Source: an uncultured bacterium (lineage in GTDB: Bacteria; Bacteroidota; Bacteroidia; Chitinophagales; Chitinophagaceae). From it: 47,871 bases of DNA. Below the pieces are notes generated by a model. The model was given only the letters and a program-made list of their open reading frames with translations, did no database searches and was not told where the DNA came from. Positions within the stretch are counted from its first letter, which is position 1, and every line of letters starts with the position of its first letter. Below, piece by piece: positions 8,606 through 15,414 of this stretch. The stretch lies in the NCBI GenBank assembly GCA_903834825.1, contig CAILKQ010000128.1, forward strand, positions 1 to 47,871, in the 5' to 3' direction. The position numbers and the translations under genes were made by a program.

Positions 8606-9478
8606 ATGAGGTATTTGATAATTCTTTTATTGTGTTTATTGGTGGGAAGTTGTGAAAAGGACATCACCATCCAATTGGATCCCAGTTTGAGCCGGCTCGT
8701 TGTTGATGCTACCATCGAAAATGGCCGTCCACCCATGGTTTTCCTTTCCAAAAGCCTCGATTATTTCAGCAAAATTGATCCTGCAGTGCTTTCCTCTTCT
8801 TTCGTTCACAATGCCAAGGTGCGGATTTCGGATGGTTCAACTGATGTATTATTGAAAGAGGATTCCATTAAAAATAGCACAGGCACCAAAATCTATTTTT
8901 ACACCATCGCAGGCCAGTCTTTACCCTTTTTGGGGAAACTCAAGTCATCTTACAGCATAACCATTGAGGCAGACGGTAAGGTATACAATGCAAAAACCAC
9001 GATACCTGAAACCACAAGAAAAATTGATTCCCTGTGGTGGGAAAAAGTTCCTTTGGCAAAAGACAGCAACCGTGTCAAGGTAGTCGTCAGGGCCACAGAC
9101 AAGCCAGGACTTGGTGATTATATCCGTTTTTTTACCAAAGTAGGGCAACAGCCTTTCTTACCTGGTTTCAACAGTGTTTTTGACGACCAGGTGATTGATG
9201 GTCAGCAATACACCATCCCTGTAGACAAAGGGTTTGATAAGAATGCACAGTTCTCAGACAGCACATCTTATTTTAAAAGGGGCGATACAGTGATGATCAA
9301 GGTCTGTAACATTGATAAACAGACCTATGATTTTTGGAGAACCAGTGAATTCAATTTCCAGAGTGTAGGCAACCCATTTTCAAGTCCTATACGCATCCTG
9401 TCCAATATCAACAATGATGCCCTTGGTTATTTTGGAGGATATGGTTGCCAGTACAAGACCATCATCATCCCCCGTTAA
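8606..9478 (+). CDS. DUF4249 family outer-membrane lipoprotein
   Basis: A 290-residue predicted lipoprotein. MRYLIILLLCLLVGSC gives a signal peptide and lipobox with acylated Cys16, followed by EKDITIQL. The body resembles DUF4249 proteins (RLVVDATIENGRPPMVFLSKS, then beta-rich sequence with KVRISDG). Family members are usually encoded beside TonB-dependent receptors of the type found at 22.7 kb, but no receptor is adjacent here. I chose ATG 8606 because it starts directly on the signal peptide; TTG 8597 would add three residues. It lies 33 bp beyond the rpoD terminator with no clear -7 box in between. Function is unknown. Confidence 0.82.
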   Translation: MRYLIILLLCLLVGSCEKDITIQLDPSLSRLVVDATIENGRPPMVFLSKSLDYFSKIDPAVLSSSFVHNAKVRISDGSTDVLLKEDSIKNSTGTKIYFYTIAGQSLPFLGKLKSSYSITIEADGKVYNAKTTIPETTRKIDSLWWEKVPLAKDSNRVKVVVRATDKPGLGDYIRFFTKVGQQPFLPGFNSVFDDQVIDGQQYTIPVDKGFDKNAQFSDSTSYFKRGDTVMIKVCNIDKQTYDFWRTSEFNFQSVGNPFSSPIRILSNINNDALGYFGGYGCQYKTIIIPR

Positions 9479-9554
9479 TATTGATTTAGCATCTTTCTTT
9501 TAAGCCTTTATACAAATAGTCTGATTTAATTAACAAACTCTAACGCCTAAACGC

Positions 9555-9562
9555 TATTTTTG
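9555..9562 (+). promoter_or_regulatory. -7 box of trxB
   Basis: TATTTTTG is a perfect TAnnTTTG match, followed by CAGGCA. The leader would be about 15 nt before ATG 9583. No clear -33. Confidence 0.6.
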
Positions 9563-9582
9563 CAGGCAGTAAAATTTACAAC

Positions 9583-10527
9583 ATGAGCACATCCACCATA
9601 GAAAAAGTAAGTTGTTTGATTATCGGTTCCGGACCTGCTGGGTATACTGCAGCCATTTATGCATCAAGAGCCAATTTACATCCAGTTTTATACCAGGGTA
9701 TACAGCCCGGAGGTCAGCTTACCATAACCACTGAAGTGGAGAACTATCCCGGTTATCCTGAAGGGATTCAAGGCCCTGAAATGATGGTTGATTTTGAAAA
9801 ACAATCCAAGCGAATGGGCGCAGATATCCGTTATGGATTGGCCACCAAGGTGGATTTTTCATCCCAACCGTTCAAAGTATGGATTGACGAGGAAAAAGAA
9901 ATGCATGCAGATACAATCGTTATTGCTACGGGTGCTTCTGCCAAATGGTTAGGCATTGAAAGTGAGCAAAGATTGAATGGTTATGGTGTGAGTGCCTGTG
10001 CTGTTTGTGACGGATTCTTTTTCCGTGGGAAAGAAGTGGCTATTGTTGGTGCAGGGGATACTGCTGCAGAAGAGGCCCATTACCTGAGCAAATTGGCCAC
10101 AACCGTACACATGTTCATCAGAAAAGACCAGATGCGCGCTTCAAAAGTGATGCAAGACCGTGTGATGAATACACCGAACATCAAAATGTATTGGAATACA
10201 GATACAGATGAAATCCTTGGCGACAAGAAAGTAGAGGCCGTAAGAATTATCAACAACAAAACCGGAGAAAAACAAGAGATTCCAATTTCAGGATTTTTTG
10301 TGGCCATCGGACATGAACCCAATTCTTCCATTTTCAAGGACTTCCTTGATATGGATGAAGCAGGATACATCAAGACCATTCCTGGATCATCCAAAACAAA
10401 TATTGAAGGCGTTTTTGCTTGCGGTGATGTACAAGACAAACATTACAGACAGGCCATTACGGCTGCAGGAAGCGGTTGCATGGCAGCCATCGACGCTGAG
10501 CGTTTTCTGGCTGCAAAAGGGCACTGA
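9583..10527 (+). CDS. trxB: thioredoxin-disulfide reductase
   Basis: This 314-residue FAD/NADPH flavoenzyme reduces thioredoxin in the cytoplasm. The FAD-binding site GSGPAGYTAAIYASRA starts at about residue 12, the redox-active CAVC is Cys139/Cys142, and the NADPH site is GAGDTAAEEA. The C-terminal FAD segment GVFACGDVQDKHYRQAITAA is intact. It is monocistronic with its own promoter and convergent with nhaD, 27 bp away. Confidence 0.97.
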   Translation: MSTSTIEKVSCLIIGSGPAGYTAAIYASRANLHPVLYQGIQPGGQLTITTEVENYPGYPEGIQGPEMMVDFEKQSKRMGADIRYGLATKVDFSSQPFKVWIDEEKEMHADTIVIATGASAKWLGIESEQRLNGYGVSACAVCDGFFFRGKEVAIVGAGDTAAEEAHYLSKLATTVHMFIRKDQMRASKVMQDRVMNTPNIKMYWNTDTDEILGDKKVEAVRIINNKTGEKQEIPISGFFVAIGHEPNSSIFKDFLDMDEAGYIKTIPGSSKTNIEGVFACGDVQDKHYRQAITAAGSGCMAAIDAERFLAAKGH

Positions 10528-10554
10528 TCAAATCTAATTTTGCAAGATGTTGGG

Positions 10555-11817
10555 TCATGACCAGTTCATGGCAATGAATACCAATGCACCTGACAGGTAG
10601 CCCAACAAAGCCCAGAGGCTGATCTTTTTGATATACCAGAAGAATTCTATCTTGGTTAGGCCCATTGCAGCCACACCTGCTGCAGATCCTATGATTAGAA
10701 TGCTTCCCCCCGTTCCTGTACAATAGGCGATAAACAGCCAGAAGGGATGGTCTTTTGGAAATTCTGCCAGGCTGTACATTCCTTGCGTTGCGGCAACAAG
10801 GGGAACATTGTCAATGATTGCTGACAGCACTCCCAGACAAACCACTACCAATTTTTGGTTGCCAATCACTGCATTGAGTTTTGCCGCAACATCTGTCAAA
10901 ACTCCAGCAGATTGCAAGGCTGCAACACTGATCAATATCCCAAGGAAAAACAAGATGCTGGGTGTATCAATTTTTCTGATGGCATGGTTTACTGAAAGGT
11001 TGTCCTTGTCTAAGGTGTCTTTGCCACTGTTAATGATTTCAGTAATCAGCCACATCATGCCCAATGAAAACAGCATTCCCATGAAAGGAGGAAGGCCTGT
11101 CAGGGTTTTGAAAACGGGTACAAAGAGAAGGGAAGCCAAGCCCACCAACAAAACAAGGTTGCGTGTTTTTGCGCCAATGGTATGTTCTGGATGTTTGTTT
11201 TTTTCCGCGGTTTCAACTTTTCCTTTCAGGCTGAAGGCTAATGCAATCAATGGGATGATGACAGAAACAATGCTTGGAACGAATACAGTCCGCATGATTT
11301 CAATGGCAGAAATCTGACCGCCAATCCAAAGCATCGTTGTGGTTACGTCTCCAATGGGCGACCATGCGCCTCCTGCATTGGCGGCAATCACTATCATCGC
11401 AGCAAAAATCAACCTGTCTTTGTTGTCGTGAATGAGTTTTGCGGTAAGCGAAATCAAAACAATCGTAGTAGTCAGGTTATCAAGCACTGCGGAAAGGAAA
11501 AAAGCGATGATGGCAATGATCAAGAGCAATCGTTTTTTGTTTGTCGTCTTGATGCTGGAGGAAATAATGTCAAATCCATCATGTGCATCTATCAGTTCAA
11601 CAATGGTCATGGCGCCCAAAAGGAAAAACAAAATGCCAGATATTTCTCCCATGTGTTCCAGCAATTCATGGTTTACCTTATCATGTGAAATGCCGCTGAA
11701 AACATAGAATGTCCAGCAGATCACACCGGTAAGCAATGCACTGGAGGCCTTGTTGAGTTTGATTTGGTGTTCAAACGCGATGGCCAGATAACCGATGATA
11801 AAGATGGTAATTAACAT
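10555..11817 (-). CDS. nhaD: Na+/H+ antiporter, NhaD family
   Basis: A 420-residue polytopic inner-membrane protein with roughly a dozen hydrophobic segments. Typical NhaD segments are SAVLDNLTTTIVLISL, NAGGAWSPIGDVTTTMLW and DNVPLVAATQGMY; the paired Asp-Asn/Thr motifs are the expected ion-binding sites. It exchanges cytoplasmic Na+ or Li+ for protons. It is the last gene of a minus-strand run, starting 4 bp after the stop of the OstA-like gene, so it is probably co-transcribed with envelope genes despite its unrelated role. Confidence 0.93.
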   Translation of the reverse strand: MLITIFIIGYLAIAFEHQIKLNKASSALLTGVICWTFYVFSGISHDKVNHELLEHMGEISGILFFLLGAMTIVELIDAHDGFDIISSSIKTTNKKRLLLIIAIIAFFLSAVLDNLTTTIVLISLTAKLIHDNKDRLIFAAMIVIAANAGGAWSPIGDVTTTMLWIGGQISAIEIMRTVFVPSIVSVIIPLIALAFSLKGKVETAEKNKHPEHTIGAKTRNLVLLVGLASLLFVPVFKTLTGLPPFMGMLFSLGMMWLITEIINSGKDTLDKDNLSVNHAIRKIDTPSILFFLGILISVAALQSAGVLTDVAAKLNAVIGNQKLVVVCLGVLSAIIDNVPLVAATQGMYSLAEFPKDHPFWLFIAYCTGTGGSILIIGSAAGVAAMGLTKIEFFWYIKKISLWALLGYLSGALVFIAMNWS

Positions 11818-11821
11818 GGGA

Positions 11822-13396
11822 TTATTGAATTGAAATGAGATCAGCTACAGATTTTGGCCTCAATGCTTCCAGCCATTTGAAACCACGCAATTCTTTTTTG
11901 TCTTCCGGTATTTCTTTGATGGGATACGTGGTGCCTGTGACGCCATTTATCCATGTCACCCTTTTCAATTCTTTTTTGATGAATTTCATGATGATGGCAT
12001 CTGCCATGGAATAGGTCATGCCAACATAGGAGCTGTCCTGGTCTTGTAAATAATATAAACTCTCACTGTTGCCTTTTGTTTTGAACTGATCGATTTCACC
12101 ATCAACAAATTGTCCGATCATGTTGTTGCCCCTCAACTGGTTGAACAGTCCTTCAGGCGTGCGGTTGACGGTAAAAGCATTTTCATTGGCCTGAAACCTG
12201 TCTGCTTTTTTGTTCTTCGTGAAAAGATAAAGGGTATCTCCTGAAATCTGGCTTCCCTGTGCCCACAAAACCGGCTCAACATAGAAGCGAAAAACCGAGT
12301 CCAGTCCAGAGTAGTAGAGGCTGTCAGATTTTCCTTGCAGTGAATCTGAAAATATTTTAACGTGGTGGTAAGCCTTAAAAAACCGGATGGTATCAGTGTT
12401 GATTTTGCGTGCAGTGTCTTTTTTGAGATAGGCAGAGTAGAGGGTGTCGGCTGCAATAAAAAGTGAGTCATTGTCTTGCTTGAACACCATCATGGGGCGC
12501 ATCCAGGCATTGATGGTCTTGAATTCATTGTTGAATGCTGCTTTACCGGAGAGCATGGAAATTCCCTGGGCAGAGTCCTTGTAAAAAACATTTCCATCAG
12601 CCAGACCCGATGATGATTTTTTATCATAATCAATTTTATCGGCTATCACCGTTTGTACACTGTCATCAATGATCGGTCTCTTGGTAAAGCTGGCCTTGCC
12701 GTTTTTTAAATCGTAAAATCCTTCCCTGGTGCGGATCCTGGACCTTCCATCGTTGATGGTGGTTGCTGCAACAAAACTGGTAACTTCTGAGTTGACATTG
12801 TACAGCAATGTGTCTGTTGTCATGGTATATTCCGGATCAACCAGTTTGACATTTTTCTGAAAATAGACATCCCTGGTATCGGTATAGTAAAACCCTTCTT
12901 TGCTTGTCAATACGGATTCTCCATTGACTACTTTGCCGCCATTGAGGTAAGTGCCAATTTTGGCATTCATATCATATTCCAGGGCTTCTGTGGTCAAGAC
13001 ACCTTTTCCATCGGTAAGTTTTACCTTTTTTTTCAGCTCGGCAATTCTTGTATCGCCCTTGTATTTGAGGTATTGAGAATAAGTATGAACACTGTCTGCA
13101 TCATTGATGTGGATATTTCCGAAAGCTTCCAGTTGGTTCAACTTGACGTTCTGTGCTGCGCTGTCGCAATAGAAAAGCGTATTGTCTTGTTTCATTACCA
13201 CATTGCCGATCAACAGATTGAGGTCTCCTGTTGAATCCTGTTTGACCCTCCTGAATACATCGGCCTTGATGATTTGAATGAACCTTGTGCTATCCATTGG
13301 AGGCGCAATGCTGTCAATTGCTTTTTCCTGCGCCTGGGATTGTTGTAGCAGGCAAAAAAGAAAAAAAATCAGGATGACAGTTCCTTGTTTGTACAT
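11822..13396 (-). CDS. OstA/LptA-like periplasmic protein
   Basis: A 524-residue secreted protein with a signal peptide (MYKQGTVILIFFLFCLLQQS, then QAQ). It has repeated beta-jellyroll OstA-type segments from about residue 35: NLLIGNVVMKQDNTLFYCDSA, AFGNIHINDADSVHTYSQYL, and similar units to about 330. The fold is that of LptA and the LptD N-domain, which carry LPS across the periplasm. It is longer than LptA and is the likely LptA counterpart in this lineage, which is inference. It lies 2 bp after the MlaD-like gene and 4 bp before nhaD, with lptD divergent from the same cluster. Confidence 0.85.
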   Translation of the reverse strand: MYKQGTVILIFFLFCLLQQSQAQEKAIDSIAPPMDSTRFIQIIKADVFRRVKQDSTGDLNLLIGNVVMKQDNTLFYCDSAAQNVKLNQLEAFGNIHINDADSVHTYSQYLKYKGDTRIAELKKKVKLTDGKGVLTTEALEYDMNAKIGTYLNGGKVVNGESVLTSKEGFYYTDTRDVYFQKNVKLVDPEYTMTTDTLLYNVNSEVTSFVAATTINDGRSRIRTREGFYDLKNGKASFTKRPIIDDSVQTVIADKIDYDKKSSSGLADGNVFYKDSAQGISMLSGKAAFNNEFKTINAWMRPMMVFKQDNDSLFIAADTLYSAYLKKDTARKINTDTIRFFKAYHHVKIFSDSLQGKSDSLYYSGLDSVFRFYVEPVLWAQGSQISGDTLYLFTKNKKADRFQANENAFTVNRTPEGLFNQLRGNNMIGQFVDGEIDQFKTKGNSESLYYLQDQDSSYVGMTYSMADAIIMKFIKKELKRVTWINGVTGTTYPIKEIPEDKKELRGFKWLEALRPKSVADLISIQ

Positions 13397-13398
13397 TA

Positions 13399-14397
13399 TT
13401 ATTGTTTGGACAAGGAATCTGGAAGCGGAGCCATTAGCGGGGCAGTCTTGTCTTTTTTGCCAAATACGGATACCTGAACATATCTTTTTGGATGCAAACG
13501 AAAATCTTGCAGCAAAGTATTGAGGCTGTTGCTGGTGCTGTTCAGGCTCTTGTACAGCTGATCATCTGTGGCTAACTTCCCCAGGCTTCCCTTGCCTTCT
13601 TTGATGCCAGCAAGGATAGTGTTGAGGGTAGTGGTGGCCTTTTCCAATGAGGAAACGGTCTTGCTGATATCTGCGGAAGCCATATCCCTTGAAGCTTTGG
13701 TAAGATTATTGACGATAGCTGTAATGGAATCATTGTTCTGTTTCAGATTTTCAGAAAAGCCGTTAACATGTTCAAGTGTTTGGGCAAGGCTTCCTTTGTT
13801 GGGTTCAAGCAATTTGTCGAGTCTTGAGGTGGTTGAGGCCAATGACTCCAAAGTACTGCCAATGTTTTGCTTGGCCTCAGCGTCAAAAACATTGCCTACT
13901 TTTCGCAGCGTAGAATCCAAGGTGGCCAGTGTTCTGTTGACGTTTTCAACGGTGGGTTGCAGCGTTTCTTTCAGGTCTTCCACCATGCTTTTGTTTTCCA
14001 TTCCCTTGAGGGTATCTCCCTCATTCAAGAAGGTTTTGGCATTGCCCATGGTGATGACAATGGCAGTAGACCCAAGCGGAGTAGCAACTATTTTGGCATA
14101 GGAGTCAGTGGGGATATTGATTTCTTTGACCAGTTGAAAAGATACAACCACTGCTGAAAGGTCATGGTCTTTTTCTTCGAGCCCTTCAACCGCACCCACC
14201 CTTAATCCGTTGATTTTTATTCCATCCGCAACATTCAGACCTTCCACTCTTTTGAAAGTGACATACATGGTTGATTTCTTGGCAAAGACATTTTTCCCTT
14301 TCAAAAAATTAAAACCCAGGATCAGAAATGTGATGGATATGGCCGTCAACGCACCAACCTTCGTCTCATTAGATATTTTCATCATAAATTTATTCAT
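13399..14397 (-). CDS. MlaD/MCE family protein
   Basis: This 332-residue protein has one N-terminal membrane helix (GALTAISITFLILGFNFLKG) and an MCE domain at about residues 40-125 (MYVTFKRVEGLNVADGIKINGLRVGAVEG). A long helical tail, rich in Leu and Ser/Thr heptads (about 135-290), may form the periplasmic tunnel or coiled coil. MCE proteins bind phospholipids in transport between inner and outer membrane. No MlaE/MlaF permease or ATPase is adjacent. Start ATG 14397 is used; 14385 and 14382 are also possible. The gene follows the amidase, separated by a dispersed repeat. Confidence 0.88.
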   Translation of the reverse strand: MNKFMMKISNETKVGALTAISITFLILGFNFLKGKNVFAKKSTMYVTFKRVEGLNVADGIKINGLRVGAVEGLEEKDHDLSAVVVSFQLVKEINIPTDSYAKIVATPLGSTAIVITMGNAKTFLNEGDTLKGMENKSMVEDLKETLQPTVENVNRTLATLDSTLRKVGNVFDAEAKQNIGSTLESLASTTSRLDKLLEPNKGSLAQTLEHVNGFSENLKQNNDSITAIVNNLTKASRDMASADISKTVSSLEKATTTLNTILAGIKEGKGSLGKLATDDQLYKSLNSTSNSLNTLLQDFRLHPKRYVQVSVFGKKDKTAPLMAPLPDSLSKQ

Positions 14398-14400
14398 TTA

Positions 14401-14442
14401 ACCCCTCTGCCTTCGGCAGACAAGTTCAACCCCTTCAACCTT
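14401..14442 (+). repeat. dispersed hairpin repeat, intergenic copy
   Basis: This element fills the gap between the amidase stop and the MlaD-like start. It has the perfect hairpin CTGCCTTCGGCAG (14406-14418) followed by ACAAGTTCAACCCCTTCAAC. Relative to the copy at 2526-2566, the stem differs by a compensatory pair (CTGCC/GGCAG versus CAGCC/GGCTG), and the downstream CTTCAACC unit is kept. Confidence 0.7.
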
Positions 14443-15328
14443 ACTTCCCATCCACCATCGCCTTGTACTTCAACACCGCATTGGCAATAGACCTTGTCAA
14501 TTCTACCTGTCCGCTCTCGCTGTTCAAGTAAGCTTCTTCATCTTTGTCTGTGATGAATCCGGTTTCAATCAACACAGCAGGCATGTTGGTCGCCTGAAGC
14601 ACCCAGATTCCCATGTGATTCCTCTGTAGTACCCCAGCGCTTTTCCTACCCACCGCAACAAATTCATCCTCTATCATCGAGGCAAGTTTTACAGAGTTTT
14701 TAAAAAACTTCTGAGACCAAAGACGTGCCTTGATCATTGCTTCCGGGCTGTTGACATCTGGAATATCCATTACCTCGGCAGAGGATTCATATCTTTCATC
14801 CTCAATAATACCCTTGGCTTTTTCATCAGACCTGTCTGCAGCCCAAACATAGGTAGAAGTTCCGTGTGCAGGATTAGGGGAGGTGGCATAAATAGGCACT
14901 TTCCTGTAGTATTTTTTTCTTTTACTGCCTTTTCCTTTGTAATAGGGTACTGATTTGTAACCTGTCACGGTTTTCTTGGGTGGTGCAGCATTTACATGAA
15001 CGCATACAAAGAGGTCACCATTTTCCCTGTTGGCGAAATTGGCCTTCTCGGTAACAGAATGGTAAACATCAGTATTCCTTGTCATCACAATCCGCGTTTC
15101 TGTCAACTCGTTCCTGAGCAAAGTGTCCAACCTTTGGGCAATTTGAAGGGTAATTTGCGCCTCTGTTGAATATTCACCGCGGGCACCGGGGTCTGTTCCG
15201 CCATGGCCGGCATCAATGATGATGGTTTTGATTTTTGGTGGACGGACAGGGGGCTGTGCTATCACCATTGACCCCAATATCAACCCTAAAGCAAAAACCA
15301 GTGAAAATGCATGCAGCGATTTTGCCAT
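14441..15328 (-). CDS. N-acetylmuramoyl-L-alanine amidase (Amidase_3)
   Basis: This 295-residue exported zinc amidase cleaves the lactyl-amide bond between MurNAc and the stem peptide during cell separation or turnover. It has a signal peptide or anchor (residues 1-24), Zn-binding His42 in IIIDAGHGGTDPGARG, a likely ligand Glu56 in STEAQ, a His in FVCVHVNAAPP, and the catalytic Glu in VLIETGFITDKDEE. An insertion at about 120-185 (PYYKGKGSKRKKYYRK and following) is basic and Tyr-rich, consistent with the regulatory/blocking helix region of AmiC-type enzymes. It is the first gene of the envelope operon that runs to nhaD. Confidence 0.93.
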   Translation of the reverse strand: MAKSLHAFSLVFALGLILGSMVIAQPPVRPPKIKTIIIDAGHGGTDPGARGEYSTEAQITLQIAQRLDTLLRNELTETRIVMTRNTDVYHSVTEKANFANRENGDLFVCVHVNAAPPKKTVTGYKSVPYYKGKGSKRKKYYRKVPIYATSPNPAHGTSTYVWAADRSDEKAKGIIEDERYESSAEVMDIPDVNSPEAMIKARLWSQKFFKNSVKLASMIEDEFVAVGRKSAGVLQRNHMGIWVLQATNMPAVLIETGFITDKDEEAYLNSESGQVELTRSIANAVLKYKAMVDGK

Positions 15329-15394
15329 ATTTGAATTTCATTTAGTTTGGTAAGCCGTTGACAATCTTCACAAAATCTTACAACTTAATTTGAC

Positions 15395-15402
15395 TAATTT
15401 TG
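15395..15402 (+). promoter_or_regulatory. -7 box of lptD
   Basis: TAATTTTG is a perfect -7 match 12 bases before ATG 15415. The TTG at 15400 overlaps the box, which rules it out as the start codon if this promoter is used. Confidence 0.6.
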
Positions 15403-15414
15403 ATTGTCATAATT

